From: Gorsachius magnificus
Lineage: Eukaryota; Chordata; Aves; Pelecaniformes; Ardeidae
DNA length: 64,000 nt
Assembly: GCA_034008185.1 (NCBI GenBank)
Contig: CM067081.1
Location: 20,273,821 to 20,337,820, forward strand
Reading direction: 5' to 3'
Position numbers and translations under genes: made by a program. The notes below the pieces were generated by a model. It saw nothing but the letters and a program-made list of their open reading frames with translations, was not told the origin of the DNA and searched no databases. Below, piece by piece: positions 1-13,200 of this stretch; within the stretch, counting starts at the first letter, position 1; each line of letters starts with the position of its first letter.

Positions 1-1729
1 AGAAAGCATTAGAGTCTATTCTGTATTAAAAATTAATCGTATCATTGAAACTCAACTGTTGATTATACATTTTGAACTGTTCTGTATTAGCACAAAACCA
101 GTTTCTTAAAATTTCAATTCAATTTGAAAATTCAAGAACTTTTAAAAGTCTCAATAGACAAATGCTATACAGAAGGCAGTGATAGCTGCTCTTTACTGTA
201 TGTTTGAAGATAGCATAATGAAGACGTGAGGTGCCTAAGAAATTTTCATTACTCCATAGAGTCATTATATAAAACACTGGAATCTAAATATTATTAGAAA
301 GGTTTATTTGCATTTCATTTATAAACTTCATGTTTATAAATGTAAACTTAATTACTGTTTCTTAAACATTTATACAAGTGTATACAGCGATAGGCTGCTG
401 ATACAGTTTACTGCTTTGATTTTTGTATCCACCTTATTTTTCAATTTACAGCTTTGCTTTTGCTTTCTGTGGTATTTCCTGCAGCAGAATACTCTTTAAA
501 ACAAAATAAAATAGACACACTTCCTATAAAGACAGTTTAAAAATGATTAGTATAACTTTTCAAGATTTATTTTCAAGATGTATTTTTAGCTAGTTTTTAG
601 TTTTCTATTATAAGGACGGACTTTGATATTTTTAGTATTTTTGATAACTTTATTGGAAAATAACATGTACACAAATTAATGTTGTGTATCTGCAGCCACA
701 ACATTGCTAACAGGTATGTTCAATGTTTGGGAAGTGAAGGAAGTTCAGTGGCAAAAGACAACTTTCCTTTACCTGTGTTTTTTGGCCAGTTAGGATTACT
801 TTCAAGTTTTGCAGGTCCTGTAATTATAATTTACTAGTAAAGCTGTTTATACTAACATGAAAAAAATCTCTCACACAGACGTGTTTAGTCTGCTAGAGTC
901 CACAGGGTGGTGTTTGATGGTTTAATAATCATTATAATCTTATTATTTCCCTACTTTTGCCATTCTGACTTCCTAGAACTTCAACAGTATGTCTTAATGA
1001 AAATTAGCTTGCTGCTTTGTAACTTGTTAGTATGAATAAGTCAGATTTGTTTGCTATGTATCTTGTGGTTCTGTTCAAGAAATCTGGAAAATGTTGTCAG
1101 ATACTCAGTTTCCTTAGTGCTAGCCACATAATACTTGTCAAGAAGTAAAACACTTTCATATCTGTTCTGGCTAACTAAACAAATTCTGATGAGATGAGTG
1201 GGATTGGTTTGTGTATATTGGGACAGATTTACTCTCTATTCTTCTAGGCTGAGGTATTGAAGCCCAGTGAAGAAGTTTAACCAGCAGTTGAGCTCGGTTT
1301 TCCAAATACTACAGTTGGTTATGAGCCCTTTGAGTATTAAATGTGCTTTTAATGAGGTTAATTTTATTTACAGAAATAAAGTGGGGACAAATAATCATTT
1401 GATTTCATAACTTCTTACTTAAAATGTGAAATAATCTTGGGACTATTCTGCCATATTCCATAAGGAACAGTTGGATAGTTAGACCTCATTGCATTTTATG
1501 GTTAGAAGATACTAACAGTAGCAGTTGAAAACTGGTTTTTGACCTTTCTTTTATTACAGATGTCTTTGCAGAAATTGCTGGTTTTTTCAATATAATTTTT
1601 CCTCCAAGATCAAAAGGCATTTGTATAGAGACTGTCCATGTGCCAACCCAGTTATACCAGCAGGCAGTTTGTGAAATTAAACTTTCATTGGCATATTAGC
1701 CAACTATTAGAAAAAAAGAAAAAGGCTTT

Positions 1730-1776
1730 TCATAGAATCACCTCGGTTGGAAAAGACCTTTAAGATCATCGAGTCC
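1730..1776 (-). mobile_element. CR1 3'-end fragment, 47 bp
   Basis: The sequence reads TCATAGAATCA and on through 'ggttggaaaagacctttaag' to 'atcatcgagtcc', the reverse complement of the avian CR1 3' terminus. Only the last 47 bp are present, followed by an A/T-rich run, so this is a heavily 5'-truncated copy. Confidence 0.85.
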
Positions 1777-2284
1777 AAAAAAAAAAATAAAATAAAGGGA
1801 AGGGGATTAAAGAAGTATCCCAGAAAGCTGTTCATTCAGCATGCTTAATTCCAACCAGTTTGAGAGAAAAGTATATGCATACAATAAATAAAGGTCTTGC
1901 TTCAAATGATTAGGCAATTTTAAAGTACATCGCATCAAACCCTGGAAGATGGTGTCTGAGAATCAGCACCTGAACTGTCTGCTGTGTTCTGTTCTGCCCT
2001 CATTTTGCAGAAGACCCTAAGTCAAAAGTAGCTGGGGGACAATCAGAAGGAGGTTTAAAAGTATGCCTTTATTATTATGTAGCTCAGGGGCACAATCTGC
2101 AGTTTCTAGCTTTGTTCACTAAACCAGTTTATGGGTTTGGTAGTTATCTGCAGCAGGAGATCAGGTTTGAAAAATCAGCCGATAGAATGTATCCAAAGAA
2201 AATAGTTTGAAAAATTCTTAGTCAATATCTGATATCAAGTATCACTTACTGATGGAAAATAACATGATATTCAGGCAGCTGACT

Positions 2285-2310
2285 AAAAAAAAAAAAAAAA
2301 AAAAAAAAAA
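2285..2310 (+). repeat. Poly(A) tract, 26 A
   Basis: An uninterrupted run of 26 A lies 211 bp upstream of an IFT88 exon. It has no obvious retrotransposon body on its 5' side. Confidence 0.9.
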
Positions 2311-2521
2311 GGAGGGCAGAGATAGTATTATTAAGGTAGGTTATGGGAATAAAATGGTTTTTCAAATGTTTTTGCTCTGAATGCTCTTTGCCTCTGTAAA
2401 GAAAGAATAGCTCAGAACAACTCATTTTAGAAAGCAAATTGGCTGCAAACGTATATAACTTAAAAAGTGGCATTTGCACAGATGCATTTTGTTTATCTTT
2501 ACGGTATGCTTTCTGTTGCAG

Positions 2522-2621
2522 GTGTGTTGAAGTAGTAAAAGCTTCCCACTATGTAGAGTTAGCCAATGACCTGGAAATAAATAAAGCCACTACTTACTTG
2601 AGGCAGCAGGAATTTAATCAG
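2522..2621 (+). CDS. IFT88: IFT88 exon, first in window (TPR region)
   Basis: The exon is preceded by a pyrimidine tract and TTGCAG and followed by GTATAG. Its first base completes a split codon (Trp in human), then it reads CVEVVKASHYVELANDLEIN and continues to FNQ, ending on a codon boundary. The segment matches the human protein closely and forms the first helix pair of a TPR that is completed in the next exon. An upstream in-frame ATG at 2439 lies in the intron and is not a start. Confidence 0.95.
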
Positions 2622-4677
2622 GTATAGTAACTTTTCACATTACTACTTTTCAATAACGTATTGGTAAAGATATCTGTCTTAGCCATAGCATATTTTTCAG
2701 CAAGGGAAAGAATGATTTATGCAAACATTATAATTATATTGATGCTGCTCAGTAAAATGACTTTATAAAAATTTTAAATGAAATTTCTGCCACAGAAGTT
2801 ACAGTGAATGCAGTTAATTTAAAAATTAAGACACCTGAATTTAGTTATCTTCACTGGGTGCCCAAGCTGTTGTTACAGTTAATGGAACTGTAGTCAGTAT
2901 GTCAATGGAGCCTAGAAACCATGTTGCTAATCCACATGGAGGTGTTTTCATGACTATGAGCTGAATCTTTTTCTCAGTTAGGTTGACTATAGTAATGTAC
3001 TACAGCATTCCCTAAAATACTATAATCTGCCCTTGAACTTTAGTGAGCCGCCTTCTCCTTCCACTGAAATACAAAGTGGAATTAAATTAAGCATCTGCTC
3101 AGGAGCTTGGACGGTTCTGCAGTTCTGCATCTCTAATAAAAGGTTGCCCCCTCTGGAGGGCACAGAAGGCTAGGATGAATCACCATTACTGAAAAGGTGA
3201 TATAGCTGTTTAAGCCACAGTGTATATTAGCAAATGAGGAAAAGATCACAGAAAAGATACTGTATCAGTACTTCCAAGTAAAAGTATAGCTCATTGCTCA
3301 AAATTCATTAACTGGCAGAAGTTCAGAACATAGATCTACCAAAATCTTTGTGATTTTACAGTTTTCATCATGCATATTATTACATGTTCCCTTTTCATTG
3401 TTTTGTTATATTTTTAAATACACATGTGAAGTAACTTTTGGCTCTGTTGAAATTATTTATGTGTGTTTATGTAGGTAAGATCTCTTTCTGCACCTGGCCA
3501 TCCAATCACTAGTTAGACAAATTTCTGTCAATGAATTTTATGGCGGACTGCCTTTGTGGTAAAAATCACCAATCTCTTACTAATAAGTACAGCAGGCTGT
3601 TAACTGTAGCTTTCCTTTTCTATGCATATAAATTGCCAGCGTAGGTGTATAAATTAATACCACAGCTTACCACATTTAGGTTTTTAGTATTATCTATGTG
3701 AATGTGCAGCTTTCTTGTAAAGTTTTATTTGAAGACAAATGGATTTTTTTGCTCTTAATCAAATTTTTATAGGTTGTAGGACAACTTATAGTACCAGGTT
3801 TTCGTCAAAATTGTCATGTGATCTTTTCTTTGCTTGTGAAAAAAGGTCTGGTTTGAAATATGAGCAGTTGGAAAACAGCTTCATCTGAACAAAAAGAAGC
3901 TCAGATATCTGACAGGATTTGTTCGATTTCTTTCTAACACGCACTGTTTGGTACATTCAATGATAGGAATGCTTGAATAAATAAGAAGGAATATAGCAAC
4001 CCCCAGGTTTGCATGAGTGGCAGGAAGTATGAGAGCTCATATGCAGCAAGATTACAGCTGAAGCTGAATACCTCTGTCATATTCTAAGGTCCTTCACCTT
4101 CCCATAGCTTGGAGGGATGCACACAGGGCCACGTGCTTAACTGTAGCCCACTGTTTCTTCTCATGTTGAAGCTCTTCCAGTTTCCTGAGCAGCTCTTGCT
4201 CCTCGTGTCTGCCCTGTCCTCCTTCTCTGTAGATACAGCAAGAGAGTTATCTGTTGTTACACTGCATGTCTGACTGAAAGCTTTACTGAGATCAGGAAGC
4301 AGTTTGAGAGTTTGGAAAAATTTGTGCGAATCTAGTAGCTTTATTGATGATAGCTTTTGGAAGGTGAGAGTGTTATAGGTAGGTAAACAGTCATATGATC
4401 TCAACAATTTACTATTTTGATGGTAATTTTTTGTGATTTCCAGTTATTATCCAGTATAGGTTAAAAAAAAAAAAAATCAGTTCTCAGAGGTAAAATGAGA
4501 CACAGAGATTACTGGTGATGTTTCTGTGGAGTACTCCAGTGGAGGGAGGGGGAAGTATTGGAAATTAGGAGTAAATGGAGAAGATGCTCTTTTAATTTTG
4601 ATTAAGTGATAGAAGACCTTTAACCTGCACTGGAACTACTTAATGGTAGAATGGGACTGCAGAATGGTGATTGCAGA

Positions 4678-4708
<31 letters not shown>

Positions 4709-7017
4709 GTTCTAATAAAACTGCAGCTGCAGTCTGTCTGTTGTTCATATACTTACTAACTCACCACCTGCTCAACACACCTTTGGCTGAAGAACAAAAA
4801 TGGAAATGTTTTGAAATAGTCAGTTTCAAGGCTGAAAGTTTTATTGTATTTCAAAAAAGAACTGAAATAGATTTCTGCTGTAACTATAATGGGCTTAACT
4901 GTGTGCTCTTCATAATGAATGTTATTTTAAAACAGTCCTAGCAAAAAAAAAAAAAAAGAAATTCAGCGTGGAAAACACCACAATATGTCTAGATTGTCTT
5001 TTCTTCGTAAGGGGTTTTGTGTATTAGATATTTTGAAGGTTTTCTTAATTTCAAAGAAAAACTTTGAAAATTAATTTCAAAACAAAATTCTGCAGGTTAG
5101 CCATGCGACTCATGTCTGGCAGACCCTGCTCGGTTCCCACAAGCTGCTTTGGAGTTTAGCTTCTGCAAGCAAGTAATTTGGCTACATTGGAAACGTGTCA
5201 CAAAGAATAATTTGAACAATCTGTGCTTGGATTGTTGAATCTAAGTAATCGTTATTGTTGGGATTAAAAAGTTAGAAGTTATTTAGAAATACATAAATTT
5301 AGCTGATGATACAGTGACTGCGTTTCTACTTTGCAAGGACAAAAGGAGTATTGCTTTTGTCCTTGTATGGATTTTCATCCTAGGGCTCATAATTGCTGAA
5401 ATGGTTCAAGGCTTGCAACATAATTTACCAGTAAGTTAATGGAGTGCAGAGTCATATGAACACTTCATTATACATGAAAAAGAGATTACTTCCACACTAA
5501 TTTTTATCATCAGAGATGCCATTTAGCAGTAAAAGCAAAGGTAAACAAATCAGCTACAAGGGGAAATGACTTTTCAGAAAGTGGCTTTGCATTATATAGC
5601 TGTAAGTTCACTAAAAATTAATTCCATTATAAGAAATGCACAGCTTTTACTCAAAGCAGCAAGTCTTTGCTTAAGAGTAGAGTATCTCCAGTATAGTAGT
5701 GTTACATCTGTAAATATTTGGGACCATTTCCTTTTTTGAGAACGTCACAAATATATATGAAAGTTTAAAATGATCATAGCTGAAGTCTTATATTTCCGAG
5801 ACCACAAAATCTAAATCCTAACTTTTGAAATGCTTTTCTTCATTTAAATTTGTGTATTTCTTTGTAGAATTTTCTATTATTAGGAGAATATTGTGATCTT
5901 TAGTAGTTCATAGTTCTTGGGTGGAATGTAGTTGACTAAATCAATGAACTACATCTAGCTGTATATAGTTTGACATTTACATGTCATTAGTATAGTCATG
6001 TTTTTTGTGTAAAGTAACTGTAAAAAGAGTATGGATGACAGTCAATTAAAACTTGTTTCCTTTATGTTTGTTTTGACATTCCACATACAGTATCACACAT
6101 TCCCTTTGATATGTAAACAGAAGCTTACAGGTTTCATGTAAGCAAAGAAGGAAACTTTTGAATTGCTAATGCTGATGCCTAAATTGAGGCTGCCACATCT
6201 GTGTTGAAATAGATGACAGAACTGGGCTCACTGTGATATTCTAACAGTTTGTGTAGTTAATATAAATATTTAGTGTAAAGAAGCCAGATTTTCATAATAA
6301 TTTAGTCTGCAGTTATAAGTGTTGTCATATAGTCAATGGAAAAAAAAACCCACCCTGCTTTTATTTCAAAGTTTCTTTGATAGTTTATTAGCTATAAACT
6401 TGTTTACTTTTTGTCCATAAACTTCTTTTTTTTGAAGTTTATGAAATCTAGTTTTTATGTAAAAGATTAAAAAAAAAATCTTCTGGCCTTATTCTTCACG
6501 TTTGAGTACTTCCTAAACTTAGGTGTCGTCTCCTTAGTACACAAAACAACTGCAAGTTGAAATCCAATCCTACGCGGTCTTGCATATTTTTTTAATATAG
6601 CATGTACTTTTTAGCCTTACAGAGTTTTAATGTTAATCCTTTTGTGTTCACTTAAAGAACTGGAACAAATAGGTATCAAAATTTTAATTAGTTGACTAGA
6701 TTAAAAGCAAATAATATAAACTTGTGTTTTGTGTGTATAGAATTATCAGATATGTGTACTCCAAGGTAGCCATATCTAATGTAAATTTGAAAGTAGTAAA
6801 TAGCCAATACTATTGAAATTTTGTGACCAAGATTAATATTATGTATAATGGATATTTCCATGTGTATATGCTTACAAGTGTGTGTTACAAGCTCTAGTAA
6901 TTATGTATGTGAGTATAGGAGTTGCTAATTTTAGCTGTTTGTTACTGTGAAGTTTATCAATGCTTTCAGTGTAAGTTTGCTTCAGTGGGAAGTAAGTTCT
7001 TTCTAAATTACTTTTAG
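2622..7017 (+). other. IFT88: IFT88 intron, 4.4 kb
   Basis: AT-rich intron with a 26-base T tract at 4683-4708 and short A runs near 4460 and 4942. No coding segment, RNA gene or recognisable transposon was seen. Confidence 0.8.
4683..4708 (+). repeat. Poly(T) tract, 26 T
   Basis: A run of 26 T inside an IFT88 intron. It could be the tail of a minus-strand retroposed sequence, but no body is recognisable. Confidence 0.85.
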
Positions 7018-7104
7018 GCACTGGAAACTTTAAAAATGTTTGAAAAAAAGGACAGCAGAGTAAAGAGTGCAGCTGCAACAAACCTTTCATTCCTTTATTA
7101 TTTG
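7018..7104 (+). CDS. IFT88: IFT88 exon (TPR, 'KKDSRVKSAAATNLS')
   Basis: An 87-bp exon of exactly 29 codons, phase 0 at both ends, between CTTTTAG and GTAAGT. It encodes ALETLKMFEKKDSRVKSAAA and then TNLSFLYYL, a diagnostic conserved block of IFT88. It finishes one TPR and begins the next. Because it is a multiple of three, skipping it would keep the frame. Confidence 0.96.
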
Positions 7105-7744
7105 GTAAGTGTATGCAGTTTATGTAGTGACTTCTGTATCTTTAGCAATTTTTGTGTCTGTCTAAATAATCTCTCTAAATGACAAGAAACTGCTGTTAGA
7201 GGCGTTATTCTGGAACACCCATTCTTGGCTGTAGTTGAAGTTTGGAGCATGTCCTTTATTATCCTGTTGCTGGGAGGAAGAGTAAGATTGAGCCCCAGGC
7301 CACAGAAGTATGCCTGCAGTGTGATGTGTGCAGAAGCTCGGCAGCTGCATTTAAAACTCAGGTCCTGAAGACCCTGGCTGAACTTCAGGAACATGTGAAG
7401 TATGTAGCTTAGGCAAGTGTGTTTGTGCATGAAGTTTGTAGGGTATGGGGGGATTTGTTTCTCTTTTTTTTTTTTTTAAAGAAATACTGCTTTGTTGCAA
7501 CAAAGAAAACTTCCAGGCTGAATGGGACAATGTGGCAAAACATGTCTCAAATGTTAAGTTCTCTGAAACTTGAAAGAGATCTGCTTTATGCAAATACATA
7601 AGGAATATTTTTAGGACTAAAGAGTGTATAATTTTTTTTCATCCTCAATCTTTCGAAATTCCATTATATCAACTGTAAGAAGCCACAGCTGCAAGAATAT
7701 TGCCTGACAAATGACTAATACAGTGTTTTGTTTTGTTCATGTAG

Positions 7745-7931
7745 GAGAATGAATTGGCACAAGCAACTAATTATGCAGATTTAGCTGTAAATTCTGATAG
7801 GTACAATCCAGCAGCTCTAACTAACAAAGGAAATACTGTTTTTGCAAATGGAGACTATGAAAAAGCAGCTGAGTTTTATAAGGAAGCTCTCAGGAATGAT
7901 TCCTCGTGCACTGAAGCACTTTATAATCTTG
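7745..7931 (+). CDS. IFT88: IFT88 exon with canonical TPR (GNTVFANGDYEKAAEFYKEA)
   Basis: A 187-bp exon between TGTAG and GTAAGC, entering in phase 0 and leaving one base of a Gly codon. It encodes ENELAQATNYADLAVNSDRY followed by a textbook TPR (NPAALTNKGNTVF to ALRNDSS). This stretch is almost identical to mammalian IFT88 and gives the most certain identification in the locus. The in-frame ATG at 7754 lies inside the exon and is not a start. Confidence 0.97.
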
Positions 7932-8033
7932 GTAAGCCAAAGGTGCTTTTGTGATTTAGCTTTTGTCTAAAGGTAATGCTAGTGTTTCTGAGAATCTGGC
8001 TTTCAGAGTTCTCTTGTATAGAAATATATACCA

Positions 8034-8056
8034 ATTATTATTATTATTATTATTTT
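8034..8056 (+). repeat. (ATT)n microsatellite
   Basis: About seven ATT units in a row, ending in ATTTTATTC, within an IFT88 intron. Confidence 0.8.
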
Positions 8057-8515
8057 ATTCAGTAATTTATGTTATGGCAAGGTATTAATTTGTACTTCCT
8101 ATCTGTTCTGCAAAAAAATACCAGAGTTAATGACATCAACTAGTAATTGCAGATGATTGTCACTTTGAATTTCTATCTACTAAAATATACCAGTTTTAAC
8201 ATTATTAAACCATCAGAGTAATTTCTTTCTGAAAGCCCTCCCCTTCCTTAATTCATCTTGTTCAAAAAGTGAGATTATATATGTTCTTGGTCTTTGATTA
8301 GGTTCGTGCTCCTTGCACTTATCCGTTTGGTAAGTCATACTAGCTGGAAAGAATTATAGTCACAGCTCTCAAGAAGACAGTCCGTCAGTGTCAAGGCAGT
8401 CATACTGCCTCTGAGTATTGTGTTCCTATTTAATTTTTTCTTGGTTTTTCTGTCAGCTAATATGCTGAAGTCACCTTTTTCTCATTGTATTAATACTGTA
8501 ACCTTTGTTTTTTAG

Positions 8516-8624
8516 GTTTAACATACAAGAAGTTAAACAGAATAGATGAAGCTTTGGATTGTTTCCTTAAACTCCATGCAATCCTTCGAAATAGTGCCCA
8601 AGTCCTTCACCAGATAGCAAACAT
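8516..8624 (+). CDS. IFT88: IFT88 exon (TPR, 'LDCFLKLHAILRNS')
   Basis: A 109-bp exon after TTTTAG. Its first two bases complete the Gly codon of the previous exon, and it reads GLTYKKLNRIDEALDCFLKL and on to HQIAN, leaving two bases of an Ile codon. The donor is ACAT|GTATCT, which lacks the usual AG before and G at +5, so it is a weak site. The join to the next exon gives NIYEIMEDP as in mammals (NIYELMEDP), so the boundary is well supported. Confidence 0.95.
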
Positions 8625-9927
8625 GTATCTTTTTCTGGATTATGATAAAGGATGGTGATTTTAGTAAACTCATTTAGTCTGAAATATGCGTTTCAATCAT
8701 GACACAACAACTTAGAAATTTACTGTAGTGTCCATTATAATTCAGATGATCATACATAGATGCATTCTCTGACATTTGTAAAAACAAGAACAGAACTTAA
8801 AACCACTTTGGGCATTTCCAGTGAAGCAAGTGAAGAAATACATTAAGACTGTTCACATTGCAGGGGATACATCTACACTCAGTATTAAAGCATGTCCTGG
8901 GATATTTAAAATGCTGATGATTTTATTATGAAAATAATGTGGCAGATGTAAGCACAATTGAGTAAAACCTTTAAGAAAAAGATAATATAGTTAATGAAAA
9001 CGAACTTCTGTTCTGAAAGCTGTTTTCAGATTAGTTAGTGTATGAGTAAGAAAATAATTGTCTCCCAGCACTATAAAAGCTCAACAGATTGAAAAGCTGA
9101 GAGGGGAGGGGTTGGCTTTGCACATCACGAGTGATATTCTACACTATGAATTTCTTTAACAATGCTTCTGTGGATGTGCAAACTGTAAAAAATCCTCCCC
9201 AAGGCAGAAACAGATTCCAGTTGCTGTACTATACTTTTAAGAAAAGTGAAGGTAATAAAAATACATTTTAGTCAGTAAACTAAGTAACGTCCAAAAATAC
9301 AAAAAGCCTGTGATCTCTGTTCCTTGCGTACAAAGTTTACAACCCCTTTACAACAGCATAAATGGCCCTACAGCTTCCCTGCTCCACTGCTGTGTAAAAC
9401 TGCTTTCCACCAACACTCGCAAGCTTTTTCTATGAAGGGTAGGGTGCAGCAGAAACCAAAAAAATGTGTTGGGCAGTAGCTCCAGCTCACATAGCTGCAG
9501 AGGTCTGAGCTGTTGTGCTGCTCAGGGGTGGCTGAGGAGGGGAGAGCACGCTGCAGGCCTAATTACAGCTAAAGCTGCCTCTGTTCTCTGGACCAGAATT
9601 GTACACTGCCTGTGCTGTGCTGCTTAGACATACAGCAGGACATCTCACTGCAGGCAAAAGTCTGTTCTTGAGGATAGCAGTTTTATCTAATCACTTACTT
9701 TAGGACAAGTTGTAAAGGCTACAGATAAATTGCTTGCTTCTCACACTTCACTCCTATAAATGAGGAAGTCAAAGTAAAATTAGTAACAGAGAGAACAGAG
9801 CCCTAAGTTCTGTTGAGCCCAAAGTGGTTTTAAGGTGGAAGAGCAGCCAAAGCTTCTGATATTTCTCTTTTTTTCAGTGTAGCAAAAATACTTTCTGATA
9901 TGAATGAAATTATGAAAACAAAGTGTA

Positions 9928-9990
9928 AAAAAAAAAACCAAAACCCCCAAAACCAAACAAACAAAAAAGCCCCCCAAAAAACCAAAAAGC
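9928..9990 (+). repeat. A/C-rich low-complexity tract
   Basis: Mixed A runs, C runs and AACAAAC units. The minus-strand open frames across it are Phe/Val/Trp-rich low-complexity artefacts. Confidence 0.7.
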
Positions 9991-10116
9991 AATGTATCTC
10001 CACACTACAGTGACTGTTGTATCTGTCCAGCATATGGATTACATTATATAAAATAGTAGGAATTCTGAGTAAATCAAAATATCAACAGCATCAGTCCTTG
10101 ACTGAAGAAAACTCAG

Positions 10117-10267
10117 ATATGAGATCATGGAGGATCCCAATCAAGCCATAGAGTGGCTCCTGCAGTTGATCAGTGTAGTACCAACTGATCCACATGTACT
10201 TTCAAAGCTAGGGAAATTATATGATAATGAAGGTGATAAATCCCAAGCTTTTCATTATTACTATGAG
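10117..10267 (+). CDS. IFT88: IFT88 exon (two TPRs)
   Basis: A 151-bp exon between CTCAG and GTACTT. After one base completing Ile it has 50 codons, from YEIMEDPNQAIEWLLQ to SQAFHYYYE. It carries the second helix of one TPR and most of the next (VLSKLGKLYDNEGDKSQAF). The ATG at 10127 is internal. Confidence 0.96.
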
Positions 10268-13200
10268 GTACTTGCTCTTTATTTCTTTTCCAATGCACTT
10301 TGTCGTAATTAAAAACAATTTTGGTATAGGTTCCTATATCAAATTAACAAGTGATTCATTTAAACTTTTAAAAATGTCATAAAAAAAAATATTTTGGGGG
10401 AGAGTGAGTTGACAAAGTCTAATTTTTCTAGTCAGATCCTAAGGAAACACATGGCCTGTGTTTCCACATGGTATTTGACCTCAGACTTTCATTTTCATGT
10501 GGTCATTGTTTACATTGACCCCTAACAATTTTAATTTAAAATATAGTCTTGAGATGAAATAAAAAATGGATATAATAAATGTAATTTTAAAGGTGTGTAA
10601 CATGACTGCGTTGATTGGAAAGTGTATCTGTATAATGGATATGGAGATATATATAAAAAAAAATAGTGTTTATGTATGTAAGTTTATATATATATTTTAA
10701 TGGTACAGCTACACATTATGTATACACAGTTGCCTGAAGATAAGCGTCCTCTCTCATTTCAAACCAGCTATAGTACTGTCTACAAACTGTAGTTTGTAGA
10801 GATTCTTCTGTCTGAGAAACAGGAATAAGGTAGGCAGTTGCTTTTGCTGCCATCTGAGAGGTTTTTTTATCTGTGTAAAGCAAGGATGACCAAAGGCTGT
10901 GTTGTAATCTGAATACTAGTGGAGTTGTGCTTGATGATAATGTTGCTGCCTAATTCAGTGGGAATTTCTATAAAGCTGAAAATGTTATTTATGTCCATAT
11001 GTATTTCATAGAAAAGAATGCTTTTAGGTGAGTTTTCCATCAGACTGATTTGAGTGTGGAATTGTACATGTATTGGTTAGCATTGTTTAACGTTTTAGGC
11101 GACTTATTCACATGTAGACATGATCTAAGTAAACATTTTTGCTGTTGCAAACTATTTAATATTTCGAATAAGGCTAGATGGAAAAAGTGACAGATTCATC
11201 TCGGGTAACTTCTAAAAAGCATTCAGTAATTAGAAAACTTGGCATGCTTTTTTTTTTTTTTCAGGATTACTTAGTATAGCACACTACTTCCATTCATATA
11301 TTACATGGGTTTGGCATCTGGAGAATTAAACACTTGAGTAAGATATTCCAGAAGTAACATAAAGATGTTGTTTATCACTAAAATTGTGTTTCTTGCACCT
11401 TCCCTATTTTGTCAGTCATACCGGTATTTCCCTTCAAACATTGAGGTCATTGAATGGCTTGGAGCCTATTACATTGACACTCAGTTTTGTGAAAAAGCCA
11501 TTGAGTACTTTGAGAGAGCAGCACTTATCCTGTAAGTAATTATTATTTTATGCCTACTCAAATATTTTGTGATTAGACATCTGTAAGTATACCTAGAGAT
11601 AAATTAGTTGGATAACTTTAATGCTATAAGCAAATATCAGAGTTAAGAATATTTGGGATATTATTTAATTTTCTCAACTTTGTTTGTTTACAGTGTGGTT
11701 TTGCTCTTACTGTGCAATTTCAGTGTTGAGTAAGATCCTCCACTGGACCTAAGATAGTATTAGGTATTAAAATCTCTTTTCTCTATCCTCTGCCATTAAA
11801 CACAGCTATGAAGTGGGGAACAGTTCTCCTATGCCACCAAGACCTCCTTCTCTATGGCTTTATGTGAAATATTTCCTTTCCATTGTTTTATCATGCAGTG
11901 TGGTTTAGATGGTTTAGATAAATGCACCTTCTAGCAGTTCTTGCTGCATTTCCACTTCTCACGTAACTTCTACTCCCATAAAAAAGCTATTACAAATAAG
12001 GTATAGAAGTAAGCAAAAATGTGAAGTGCTGAATTATGAATAGCTGGTGAAAATAAGTTGACAGATCAAATTAATCCTGATAGAGATATTTGAAACATAC
12101 TGAGTTTAGTTCAGCAACTTAATTGCTGAAATTGGCCTTTAGCAGAATATGATGCACTTAAAGTATATAGGCCATATAATTTATTTTAGAAAGAAAGGGA
12201 GCTTACCAGACAAATGGTTAATAAATAAAAATTTGGTCAAATTTCAATCTGTAATCTAGAGTTCAAACAGAATTCTAAAAAGACACGCATATGGTCCTCT
12301 TATGTGGAAACAAATATTTGCCTATGTTCACAAAGAATTTTGCATTAATAGACCAACTAAAATTCATGCAACTAAAATTCACTCCAACAAGTGTGAATTT
12401 CTCTATTTTGTGTTTTAGGAAACCTATCAAAAATCAGGCTAAGCAAAACCCAGTTATTGCTTCTCTTGTGATGATCTAAAACTTTACATTCTCTTTGTTC
12501 TGTGAATCTGAATGACATGCATGAACAAGACAGCATGTGAACAAAAATTTGTACGCTATTATTCAAGGAAAGTTTATACAGTGAATAGGTTGTTAGAAGT
12601 TCAGTAAAAATACTTTTGAAAGGGCTTGAGTTAGAGTAGAGGTTAATTACAGAAAAGAAAATCTGAGGTTTAAATAAGGATTAAAAATTGAAACAAGAAT
12701 AAATAGAAAAACATAGACTTCACCCAAATTCTGGTATAATCATAAAGAAATAGAGTTGTAGATTAGATGAAAATACACAGGAGGCAGTGCACAGAAATCA
12801 CAGTTCACAGATTTGCCAGTATTCTTTTCAGTATAAATACTGGCTACCTTAAAAAATTGTATTTTAGTCAAGCTATGAGTTCGCATTTGTTGGCTTTCAC
12901 GGCCTTCCTAGAAACTTTGGAAAGAAACAGCTGAAACTAAAAAGAATTATTTCACAGCCTTGTTTTGGCAAAAACCTAAGTATTTTATGCTTCATGTTGC
13001 ACTTAGTCCATGCATGAAACGTGAAGTATGTGGATTGTATAGTACTTACAAATAATTGGCATATGAAATTCTTCATTATTATTTGTCATTGTAATCTATC
13101 TGTAATACAGAGAAATTATTTCTCTGTGGGATGAGATTGTTAATAGTAGATAACAGAACACAGAAGCTTTGGTGTTTATTTGGTATTAAAAATAGAGTCT

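Larger units (their letters stand above)
1..2521 (+). other. IFT88: IFT88 intron, 3' part
   Basis: AT-rich intronic sequence. It holds a 47-bp minus-strand CR1 tail at 1730-1776 followed by an A-rich run, and a 26-base A tract at 2285-2310. I see no exon or other gene in it. Confidence 0.8.
7105..10116 (+). other. IFT88: IFT88 introns between the second and fifth exons seen
   Basis: Three introns (7105-7744, 7932-8515, 8625-10116) surround two exons listed separately. They contain a T-rich run near 7463, an (ATT)n run near 8034-8055, and an A/C-rich low-complexity stretch at about 9928-9990. Nothing gene-like is seen. Confidence 0.75.
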
